From NCBI GenBank assembly GCA_024639745.1, contig JAHEHW010000130.1:1-5894 (forward strand): a DNA stretch of 5,894 nucleotides, read 5' to 3'. Made by a program: the position numbers and the translations under genes. The notes beneath the pieces are model-generated. The model saw nothing but the letters and a program-made list of their open reading frames with translations. It searched no databases and was not told the DNA's origin. Of this stretch, positions 1 to 5,098 are shown one piece after another (position 1 is the first letter of the stretch; each line of letters opens with the position of its first letter). Origin of the DNA: Salaquimonas sp. GTDB taxonomy: Bacteria; Pseudomonadota; Alphaproteobacteria; Rhizobiales; Rhizobiaceae.

Positions 1-18
1 CTTTCGGGCCAAGGACAT
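1..18 (-). CDS. 5' end of a gene following the TRAP binding-protein gene (partial, six codons visible)
   Basis: Reading leftward, an ATG at 18-16 opens a frame (M S L A R K) that runs off the left edge. It is preceded by AGAGGA (25-30) with a 6-nt spacer, a good Shine-Dalgarno arrangement, and begins 26 nt after the TAA stop of the TRAP solute-binding protein gene on the same strand. In TRAP operons the binding-protein gene is commonly followed by the small (DctQ-type) and large (DctM-type) membrane subunits, so a DctQ-like protein is the natural guess. Six residues do not identify a family, so the product is inference from position only. Confidence 0.45.
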
Positions 19-44
19 GCTGCTTCCTCTTGCCTTACCCGGCT

Positions 45-1073
45 TTACATACTGCTCTTGGCAATTGCTGCCCGGGCTTTTTCAACCAGAGCTTGACCAT
101 CGATGCTGGCACTGTCGGCCTCACCGATCCAGCGGTCAACCACCGGAGCAAGAACCGCGTCGAACGCGTCGGTTTCCTCCTGCGTTAGCGTAATGTGCGT
201 ATTGCCTGATTTCGTTGCGATACCAATTCCGAAATCGTCCGACGACCGCCAGATTTCGCCGACCGTCTTCAGCCAATCTTCATTCGAAGCTTCACGAAAG
301 GCAGCTTGAACATCATCGGGAAGGCTGTCCCATTTCGCCTTGTTCATTGACACCTGGAAGACCGAAGTTCCGAAACGTTGCCGGTCCGCCCCTTCAATCT
401 GGTAGGCTGTTTGCTCCTGCAATTTCAGCGGCGGGATAATTTCCCAAGGGATCAAAGCGCCATCCACAACGCTTTTTGACAAAGCCTGCGGAAGATCTGG
501 AACCGGCATAGCAATTGAAATTGCGCCCATCGCCTCAATCGCCCAGGAGCCGGTCCGAGAAGGAGTCCGCAGCCTCACACCCTCTAGATCAGCCGGCGTG
601 TGAACCTCTTTTTCCACCATCTGAATTCCGTTCCCGGCATGAACATGCAGGAACATGACTTCAAGACCGGCATATTCCTGGGCCAAGTCAGTATCGAACA
701 GCTCGCGCATCGCAAGATTGGTCGCTGTTGGGTCGTTGACGAAGACTGTCGGAAGTTCAAACACCTCAGTCCGCGGAAACAGTCCTGGCGTGTAGCCGTT
801 CAGCGTCCATACGATATCAACAACACCGTCCCGCGCCTGCTGCACGAGCTCTGGCGGGCGACCGCCGAGGGTCATCGCCGGATAGATTTCGATATCGACC
901 TTACCGCCGGAAAGCTCCTCGACCCGTTCGGCCCAGAGGACTAGCATTTTGGAGTGTGCAGGAGCACGCTCGCTCAAGAAATGATGCAGATTCAATTTAA
1001 TTTCCTGCGCCATTGCCGGCACGGCGAACATCGACATCATTGCCGCTGTAGCCAATAGTCTTTTCAGTTTCAT
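45..1073 (-). CDS. TRAP transporter periplasmic solute-binding protein (DctP family)
   Basis: This 342-residue protein has the features of the extracytoplasmic receptor of a tripartite ATP-independent periplasmic (TRAP) transporter, which captures an organic acid in the periplasm and hands it to the membrane subunits. Residues 1-22 form a signal peptide: basic MKLKR, a hydrophobic core, then AMA|QE as the likely cleavage site. The mature part starts with the family-typical EIKLNLHHF. Further on come the region LEGVRLRTPSRTGS (the Arg near residue 169, in RLRTP, corresponds to the conserved carboxylate-binding Arg of the family) and VVDGALIPWE. The ATG at 1073 is chosen because GGGAGGA lies just upstream and the signal peptide starts there; the frame stays open to 1169 but that extension runs into pobA. 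The gene lies 34 bp after pobA on the same strand, so an aromatic acid such as 4-hydroxybenzoate or a related carboxylate is a plausible ligand. The sequence alone does not prove the substrate. Confidence 0.93.
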   Translation of the reverse strand: MKLKRLLATAAMMSMFAVPAMAQEIKLNLHHFLSERAPAHSKMLVLWAERVEELSGGKVDIEIYPAMTLGGRPPELVQQARDGVVDIVWTLNGYTPGLFPRTEVFELPTVFVNDPTATNLAMRELFDTDLAQEYAGLEVMFLHVHAGNGIQMVEKEVHTPADLEGVRLRTPSRTGSWAIEAMGAISIAMPVPDLPQALSKSVVDGALIPWEIIPPLKLQEQTAYQIEGADRQRFGTSVFQVSMNKAKWDSLPDDVQAAFREASNEDWLKTVGEIWRSSDDFGIGIATKSGNTHITLTQEETDAFDAVLAPVVDRWIGEADSASIDGQALVEKARAAIAKSSM

Positions 1074-1077
1074 GGTT

Positions 1078-1084
1078 TCCTCCC
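1078..1084 (-). promoter_or_regulatory. Ribosome binding site of the TRAP binding-protein gene
   Basis: GGGAGGA on the minus strand, 4 nt before the ATG at 1073. It decides the start codon over the upstream in-frame extension to 1169, and it lies in the short gap after the pobA stop codon. Confidence 0.8.
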
Positions 1085-1107
1085 TTTCTGAATGAAATCG
1101 GTCAGCC

Positions 1108-2280
1108 CTAATAGGGAAGCCCAACATAGTTTTCCGCCAATGATCTCTGCGCTGCCTCTGATTGAGCAAGGTAGTCGAACTCTGCTTTCTGCATTCGTTT
1201 CTCGAAAGCGTTCATCTCGGGAAAGTCATGAAGAATGGATGTCATCCACCACGAGAATCGCTCGCTTTTCCAGACCCGGGACAGAGCCTTTGCCGAATAA
1301 TTCACAATCCCTTCGTTCGAGGCGCTGTTGAAGAAAGCATCGAGTGCGCGATGAAGATAGAAGATATCCGATGCTGCCAGGTTGAGCCCTTTCGCGCCTG
1401 TCGGCGGAACGATATGACCGGAATCACCGGCTAGAAAAAGCGACCCGTGACGCAACGGTTCCGAAACGAAGGAGCGAAGCGGTGCAACCGACATTTCCAG
1501 AACTTCGCCGTCGGACTGCAACTGGCTGGCCACGTCGACCGGAATGCGGCGTTTCAATTCATCCCAGAACCGGTCAGCCGGCCAATCTTCCAGTTTTTCG
1601 GTGAGAGGCACCTGCACGTAATATCGGCTCACCGCATCAGACCGCATCGAGCAAAGACCGAACCCGCGTTCATGCGCAGCATAGATCAACTCGCTATTGG
1701 CCGGTTTGCTGCGCGAAAGCAATCCGAGCCAACCAAACGGATATTCCCGCACGAACTCGCGACGTACACCTTCGGGAATCGCACGCCGGCACGGACCATG
1801 AAAACCATCGCATCCGGCTATAAAGCGGGCTTCGATGCGGTGCTCCTCTCCATTCTTTTCAAAAACGACGATCGGCCGATCGCTTTCTGTGGATTCTATG
1901 CGCACGACTTCTGCCTCGTGGATGATTTCGCCGCCGCGTTCATCGCGGGCAGTATAGAGATCGCGCGTAACTTCTGTCTGGCCGTAAACCGTTACCGGTT
2001 TGCCGGTCATGCCGGCGAGATCGATACGCAGTCGCTCGTCATGCCAGCTGATTTCAAAGCCATCATGGGTTTGGCCATCACGGTCCATTCGATCCGAGAC
2101 ACCGGCTTCGCGAAGCAATCCAACGGTCCCCGCCTCCAGAACGCCAGCCCGGATACGGCCGAGCACATAATCCCGGGAGCGCCGCTCAATAACGATTGAA
2201 TCGATACCGGATAGATCCAGCAATTGAGACAAAAGCAATCCCGCCGGACCGCCACCCACGATCGCCACCTGTGTTTTCAA
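1108..2280 (-). CDS. pobA: 4-hydroxybenzoate 3-monooxygenase (p-hydroxybenzoate hydroxylase)
   Basis: PobA is a cytoplasmic FAD-dependent, NAD(P)H-using hydroxylase that converts 4-hydroxybenzoate to protocatechuate. The 390-residue protein matches the family end to end. It has the N-terminal FAD-binding GGGPAG (residues 9-14), YVLGRIRAGVLE, VYGQTEVTRDL, the CDGFHG motif (157-162), the second FAD motif LAGDSGHIVPPTGAKGLN with Asp286, and the C-terminal ENYVGLPY. Residues known from the Pseudomonas enzyme to contact substrate are present: Tyr200 (its Tyr201), Ser211 and Arg213 (Ser212, Arg214), Arg219 (Arg220) and Tyr385. The start is taken as TTG at 2280 because family homology begins at exactly this codon (KTQVAIVGGGP follows) and CGGAG lies 8 nt upstream. 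An earlier TTG at 2349 would add 23 residues without homology and has a poorer ribosome site. The gene sits 65 bp after pcaG, so its product feeds the dioxygenase encoded by its neighbours. Confidence 0.96.
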   Translation of the reverse strand: MKTQVAIVGGGPAGLLLSQLLDLSGIDSIVIERRSRDYVLGRIRAGVLEAGTVGLLREAGVSDRMDRDGQTHDGFEISWHDERLRIDLAGMTGKPVTVYGQTEVTRDLYTARDERGGEIIHEAEVVRIESTESDRPIVVFEKNGEEHRIEARFIAGCDGFHGPCRRAIPEGVRREFVREYPFGWLGLLSRSKPANSELIYAAHERGFGLCSMRSDAVSRYYVQVPLTEKLEDWPADRFWDELKRRIPVDVASQLQSDGEVLEMSVAPLRSFVSEPLRHGSLFLAGDSGHIVPPTGAKGLNLAASDIFYLHRALDAFFNSASNEGIVNYSAKALSRVWKSERFSWWMTSILHDFPEMNAFEKRMQKAEFDYLAQSEAAQRSLAENYVGLPY

Positions 2281-2288
2281 TGGTCCAA

Positions 2289-2293
2289 CTCCG
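2289..2293 (-). promoter_or_regulatory. Ribosome binding site supporting the TTG start of pobA
   Basis: CGGAG on the minus strand, 8 nt before the TTG at 2280. There is no ATG or GTG in frame between the pcaG stop and the conserved PobA N-terminus, so this site together with homology fixes the start. The rest of the 65-bp pcaG-pobA gap shows no terminator-like hairpin. Confidence 0.6.
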
Positions 2294-2345
2294 CGCAGGC
2301 GCTCGTTTTTTGTTGCATTGTCAGAATCGAGAATCTCATTTCCGA

Positions 2346-2945
2346 TCAAATATCCAGGAAAACGGTTTCGTCCGGGCCTTGAAGCTTGATTTCGAAGCGA
2401 TACGAAGCCTCGCCGGTCTTTTTCGCGATCAAGGTTCCGCAGCGGTTCTTGTTTTCTATTCTGCCAAGCAGGAAATCCGACCCATTATCCTCGTCTTCAA
2501 AATAGATTCGTGTGCTCAAACCCTGATTGATGCCCCGCGCAACGATCCAGAGGGAAATATGCGGAGCCTGGGTCACTCCTGCTCGATCTGCGACGATCCC
2601 GGGTTTGACGGTACGAAGACAGAATTCGCCGGAAGCCGGATCAGCGGCAAAGCGGCAGTGGCCGGTTACGCAGGGATCCGCTCCCGTTTCTCCCGGATAG
2701 CGTCCATCGGCGTCCGCCTGCCAGCTTTCGATCACAGCGTCACGAAGCGTCATTCCTTGCCCATCGATAACGGCGCCCCTGATCTCGATGATCTCGCCCT
2801 TGACGCCATCGACGAACGGAGAAACCCCGATCTCACCGTCATAGGATCCGGCATTGCCGGCATGAGTGGGCATCAGTCCGATATGGACATAAGGTCCCGC
2901 GGTCTGGGACGGCGTTTCCTGAAAATTCGAAACCTTGGCGCTCAT
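2346..2945 (-). CDS. pcaG: Protocatechuate 3,4-dioxygenase, alpha subunit
   Basis: This is the alpha subunit of the intradiol ring-cleavage enzyme that oxidises protocatechuate to 3-carboxy-cis,cis-muconate. It forms the alpha/beta protomer with PcaH but carries no iron itself. The 199-residue length is normal for PcaG. Family signatures are ETPSQTAGPYVHIGL (10-24), ESWQADADGRY (73-83), TVKPG (112-116), APHISLWIVARGI (127-139), TRIYF (145-149), TLIAKK (171-176) and YRFEIKLQG followed by ETVFLDI at the end. As expected for the alpha chain, the Tyr/Tyr/His/His iron set of PcaH is not complete here. The ATG at 2945 is chosen because GGAAGG lies 8 nt upstream (2954-2959, inside the end of pcaH) and homology starts there; the open frame extends to 3119 inside pcaH but that part is a shadow. 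The start is 1 bp from the pcaH stop, so translation of the two subunits is probably coupled. Confidence 0.96.
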   Translation of the reverse strand: MSAKVSNFQETPSQTAGPYVHIGLMPTHAGNAGSYDGEIGVSPFVDGVKGEIIEIRGAVIDGQGMTLRDAVIESWQADADGRYPGETGADPCVTGHCRFAADPASGEFCLRTVKPGIVADRAGVTQAPHISLWIVARGINQGLSTRIYFEDEDNGSDFLLGRIENKNRCGTLIAKKTGEASYRFEIKLQGPDETVFLDI

Positions 2946-2946
2946 A

Positions 2947-3687
2947 TCACAAGCCTTCCGTCTTATTTTCGAACATGGTCTGACGACGCCCGCGCAGAAC
3001 AATGTCAAAACGATAGGCCAGAAAATCGAGCGGGCGGGCAGCCAGAAAATCGAGCGGCGCGACCAGGCGCTCAAGCTGGCTTCTGTCCTTGATCGTCGCT
3101 GCGATCGGGCAGCGATCAATCAGTGGATCACCCTCGAAATACATTTGGGTGATCAATCTCTGACCAAAGCTGTGTCCGAATATCGAAAAATGGATATGCG
3201 CCGGTCTCCAATCATTGCCACGGTTGGGCCAGGGATAAGCTCCTGGCTTAATTGTCATGAACTGGTACCGCCCCTCGGCATCCGTAAGCGTGCGCCCGCA
3301 CCCGCCGAAATTATCGTCGAGCGGTGCGAAATACGTATCCTCCACATGACGATAGCGACCGCCTGCATTGGCTTGCCAGATTTCAATCAATGCCTTAGGG
3401 ACCGACCGGCCGTTTTCATCAATGACTCGACCATGAAGGAGAATTCTCTCTCCGATGGCAGAGGCGAGGCCCTTGCTCCAGTTCAGGATCAGATCGTTGT
3501 CGAGCGGACCCAAACTCGTATGACCGAAAACGGGACCGGTTTCCTCAGTCTTGGTGCTCTCCAATGAAAGAAGCGGGAAATCCGGTGAGCGAAGGACAGA
3601 GGTTTTGTACTCCATGTCGCGCCGGACCGGGTGAACGGCGCCATTGCGAGGAATCAATCGACCCGAATCAATCATCGCTTTGCCCAT
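2947..3687 (-). CDS. pcaH: Protocatechuate 3,4-dioxygenase, beta subunit (iron-binding)
   Basis: This is the catalytic beta chain of protocatechuate 3,4-dioxygenase, holding the non-haem Fe(III). It is 246 residues long, within the usual range. YKTSVLRSP and TGPVFGH open the conserved part, followed by GPLDNDLILN, IEIWQANAGGRYRH, APLDDNFGGCGR, TIKPGAYPW, DWRPAHIHFSIFG and LAYRFDIVLRG. The four iron ligands are all present: Tyr112 (in GRYRH), Tyr151 (in PGAYPW), His164 and His166 (in AHIHF). The active-site Arg161 is also present. The start is the ATG at 3687, with TGAGGA 5 nt upstream. A second ATG four codons later (3675) has no ribosome site, and the frame upstream to 3780 is antisense-like overlap with pcaC. 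The gene overlaps the end of pcaC by 20 bp. Near the C-terminus the segment PLDFLA occurs twice, from a 17-bp DNA repeat, without changing the family-typical length. Confidence 0.97.
   Translation of the reverse strand: MGKAMIDSGRLIPRNGAVHPVRRDMEYKTSVLRSPDFPLLSLESTKTEETGPVFGHTSLGPLDNDLILNWSKGLASAIGERILLHGRVIDENGRSVPKALIEIWQANAGGRYRHVEDTYFAPLDDNFGGCGRTLTDAEGRYQFMTIKPGAYPWPNRGNDWRPAHIHFSIFGHSFGQRLITQMYFEGDPLIDRCPIAATIKDRSQLERLVAPLDFLAARPLDFLAYRFDIVLRGRRQTMFENKTEGL
3017..3057. repeat. Two exact 17-bp direct repeats, period 24 bp, inside pcaH
   Basis: GCCAGAAAATCGAGCGG occurs on the plus strand at 3017-3033 and again at 3041-3057, separated by 7 bp. On the coding (minus) strand this gives PLDFLA twice, eight codons apart, just before the conserved YRFDIVLRG. 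By recall of the Pseudomonas protein, the distance between CPI and LAYRFD is the same there, so this looks like local sequence copying rather than an inserted repeat. Confidence 0.85.
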
Positions 3688-4054
3688 CCATTTCCTCAAA
3701 GACGGATTTTGCGATCTTGATGGCCTGGTTCGCACGCGGAACACCGGCATAAATTGCAACATGCTGAAGTGCTTCTGCAATATCGGTTTTGGAAGCGCCG
3801 GTCCGCCGCGTCGCCCTGATATGCATCGGAATTTCTTCCAGGTTGCCCAAGGCCGCCAGCAGTGCCACGGTAATCATGGACCGCTCGCGCGGACTTATTG
3901 CATCCGATGCCCAGACATTCCCCCAGGCAGCTTCTGTTATGAGAGTTTGAAAAGGGTCATCAAAAGCGTTTCTGGACAATTCCGCCTGATCGACATGCTT
4001 ATCGCCGAGAACCCGCCTCCGCGTTGCCATTCCGATCGCAAATCGGTCACTCAC
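3668..4054 (-). CDS. pcaC: 4-carboxymuconolactone decarboxylase
   Basis: PcaC decarboxylates gamma-carboxymuconolactone to the beta-ketoadipate enol-lactone, two steps after ring cleavage, as a small cytoplasmic protein of the AhpD-like CMD fold. The 128-residue product matches the family throughout: RFAIGMATRRRVLGDKHVD (4-22), FQTLITEAAWGNVW (35-48), SPRERSMITVALLAALGN (54-71), EEIPMHIRATRRTGAS (73-88), then IAEALQHVAIYAGVPRANQA. Where the Pseudomonas protein, as I recall it, has Tyr-Cys-Gly, this one has Tyr-Ala-Gly (residues 102-104). The start is taken as GTG at 4054, with GGGAGGA 6 nt upstream and the family N-terminus right after it. The open frame to 4186 would run through the regulatory gap and has no homology. 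It is the promoter-proximal gene of the unit and overlaps pcaH by 20 bp. Confidence 0.95.
   Translation of the reverse strand: MSDRFAIGMATRRRVLGDKHVDQAELSRNAFDDPFQTLITEAAWGNVWASDAISPRERSMITVALLAALGNLEEIPMHIRATRRTGASKTDIAEALQHVAIYAGVPRANQAIKIAKSVFEEMDGQSDD
3693..3698 (-). promoter_or_regulatory. Ribosome binding site of pcaH, inside the end of pcaC
   Basis: TGAGGA on the minus strand, 5 nt before the ATG at 3687. It favours this start over the ATG at 3675, which has no purine-rich site at a suitable distance. It is buried in the last codons of pcaC, consistent with translational coupling. Confidence 0.7.
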
Positions 4055-4060
4055 GATTTT

Positions 4061-4067
4061 TCCTCCC
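4061..4067 (-). promoter_or_regulatory. Ribosome binding site supporting the GTG start of pcaC
   Basis: GGGAGGA on the minus strand, 6 nt before the GTG at 4054. It is the strongest such site in the pcaC/pcaQ gap and settles the non-ATG start. Confidence 0.75.
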
Positions 4068-4136
4068 GTATGAGATGATCGGCGCTGACGCTCCTTTGCA
4101 CCGACCATTTGTAAATTCCCCCAGATGATGAATACC

Positions 4137-4164
4137 ATAATCAAGTTGCTTGAAAAAATTCCAA
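4137..4164 (-). promoter_or_regulatory. Candidate promoter of the pcaCHG-pobA unit
   Basis: On the minus strand TTGGAA (4164-4159, -35-like) and GATTAT (4142-4137, -10-like) are separated by 16 bp. A transcript would begin near 4130, leaving a leader of about 75 nt before pcaC. The palindrome at 4177-4196 would then be centred about 56 bp upstream of the start, within the range where LysR-type activators bind. Both hexamers are imperfect (4 of 6), so this is a proposal only. Confidence 0.35.
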
Positions 4165-4176
4165 TATGTGAAAAAA

Positions 4177-4196
4177 GTATAACCATATGGCTATAC
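4177..4196. promoter_or_regulatory. Putative PcaQ operator: 20-bp near-palindrome over the pcaQ start codon
   Basis: GTATAACCATATGGCTATAC is an inverted repeat in which 9 of 10 base pairs match. Read toward pcaC its core is ATAGCC-N4-GGTTAT, and read toward pcaQ it is ATAACC-N4-GGCTAT. Either way it agrees at 10 of 12 positions with the ATAACC-N4-GGTTAA motif I recall for PcaQ of rhizobia. The ATG of pcaQ (4187-4189) begins within the 4-bp spacer and runs into the GG of the right arm. The inferred role is activation of the pca unit and repression of pcaQ itself. Confidence 0.6.
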
Positions 4197-5095
4197 CAAA
4201 TGGCATTCGGCTAAGGCATCTGGACGCTTTTCTCGCGGTTTGCGAGAAAGGAACGATCAGCGGCGCTGCAAAGGCAAGGCATATTTCCCAACCGGCGCTA
4301 TCAAAGACGATCGGCGAACTCGAAAAACTGCTTAATGCTACGCTTTTCAATCGTGTCGGAAGACAAACCATTCCGACCGCTGAAGGGGAAATCTTCAAGC
4401 GCCATGCGTTAGACTCTCTCCGTTCGTTGGACGCAGGATGCGGTGCCCTTTCGGGACAAAACAGCGGCAGCCGGATAAAGGTTGGAGTCTTGCCAACCGT
4501 TATAGGCGGCTTTTTCCCTGACGTAGCCCGCGATTTCTCCAGCAAGCGTCTGGGTGTCTCGACGTCGATCTTCACGGGGCCAAATGGCTATCTCATCGAC
4601 CTTCTGAGATCCGGTAGAATTGACCTTATGGTCGGTCGAATGCCTGCGTCGAAGGATATGCCCGGCCTTTCCTTCGAATATCTTTACGAGGAATCCATTA
4701 GTCTTATAGCTCGCTCAGGACATCCGATGGCCGAGCGACCTGCAGCCGAAGCTGTGCAGACTTACCCGATTATTCTTCCCAACACCGGCGCGATTATCCG
4801 CGGAATGGTCGAGGAATTTCTGCTTTCGGTCGGAGTACAGAAATCCGACCCGGCTTTTGAGACGGTATCCCTGCCATTTGCGCGGAATCTGTTGGAGCGA
4901 TCGGACATGTTGTGGTTCATCTCACGCGGTGTCGTGGCCCGCGAACTTGATCGCGGCGAGCTTGTATCGCTGGATATGGGCGAACGGATACTGTCTGGGG
5001 CCGTTGGCCTGACCAGGCGCTTGGCAAGTGCCGATAATCCGGATCTCGATCATCTGATCCAGCTCTTGCACCGGAAAGCCGAGAGCGGGAGTTAA
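4187..5095 (+). CDS. pcaQ: LysR-type transcriptional regulator, probable PcaQ
   Basis: This 302-residue LysR-family regulator has an N-terminal winged helix-turn-helix at about residues 8-66 (RLRHLDAFLAV, GTISGAAKARHISQPALSKT, then GELEKLLNATLFNR; recognition helix about 34-46). A periplasmic-binding-protein-like effector domain follows from about residue 97, with VGVLPTV (99-105), DLMVGRMPA (146-154), FEYLYEE (163-169) and LWFISRGVVA (242-251). These segments resemble the PcaQ subgroup of alphaproteobacteria, whose members respond to beta-ketoadipate pathway intermediates and activate divergent pca genes. The divergent position next to pcaC supports the name. The start at 4187 is the only possible one near the HTH: a TGA in the same frame at 4169-4171 blocks any upstream start, and no ATG, GTG or TTG follows before the HTH. 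No good Shine-Dalgarno sequence precedes it. The gene ends 1 bp from the convergent permease gene. Confidence 0.88.
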   Translation: MAIPNGIRLRHLDAFLAVCEKGTISGAAKARHISQPALSKTIGELEKLLNATLFNRVGRQTIPTAEGEIFKRHALDSLRSLDAGCGALSGQNSGSRIKVGVLPTVIGGFFPDVARDFSSKRLGVSTSIFTGPNGYLIDLLRSGRIDLMVGRMPASKDMPGLSFEYLYEESISLIARSGHPMAERPAAEAVQTYPIILPNTGAIIRGMVEEFLLSVGVQKSDPAFETVSLPFARNLLERSDMLWFISRGVVARELDRGELVSLDMGERILSGAVGLTRRLASADNPDLDHLIQLLHRKAESGS

Positions 5096-5098
5096 CTC
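5089..5098. repeat. 10-bp perfect palindrome spanning the two convergent stop codons
   Basis: GAGTTAACTC contains the pcaQ TAA (5093-5095) and the first two bases of the TCA that is the permease stop on the other strand (5097-5099). It is too short and has no following T-run, so it is not an intrinsic terminator by itself. Confidence 0.6.

Noticed and set aside
1106..1116. CCCTAATAGGG inverted repeat at the pobA stop codon, considered as a terminator
   Set aside because: The arms are 5 bp with a 1-base loop, no T-run follows on the minus strand, and the next gene begins within 35 bp.
1074..1169. N-terminal extension of the TRAP binding protein
   Set aside because: It would overlap pobA and place a 32-residue charged stretch before a perfect signal peptide; the strong ribosome site at 1078-1084 marks the real start.
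1447..2199. 250-codon open frame on the plus strand, opposite pobA
   Set aside because: It lies fully antisense to a clear PobA with all catalytic residues, shows no recognisable motif and is explained by the codon pattern of the opposite strand.
2196..3092. 298-codon open frame on the plus strand, opposite pcaG and the ends of pobA and pcaH
   Set aside because: The real genes on the other strand are conserved along their whole length; the translation is rich in Arg, Ser and Pro without any domain I can recognise, and no ribosome site stands out.
2935..3567. 210-codon open frame on the plus strand, opposite pcaH
   Set aside because: It is a shadow of pcaH, with no family features.
4150..4183. 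TTGAAA (4150-4155) with TATAAC (4178-4183) as a pcaQ promoter
   Set aside because: The hexamers are good individually, but the 22-bp spacer is too long and the -10 would be 3 bp from the ATG.
4055..4186. Extension of pcaC through the regulatory gap to 4186
   Set aside because: The extra 44 residues are hydrophobic then basic without homology, and the GTG at 4054 has a strong ribosome site and begins at the family N-terminus.
4141..4575. 144-codon minus-strand open frame opposite the pcaQ N-terminus
   Set aside because: It overlaps the conserved HTH of PcaQ on the other strand and has no recognisable motif.
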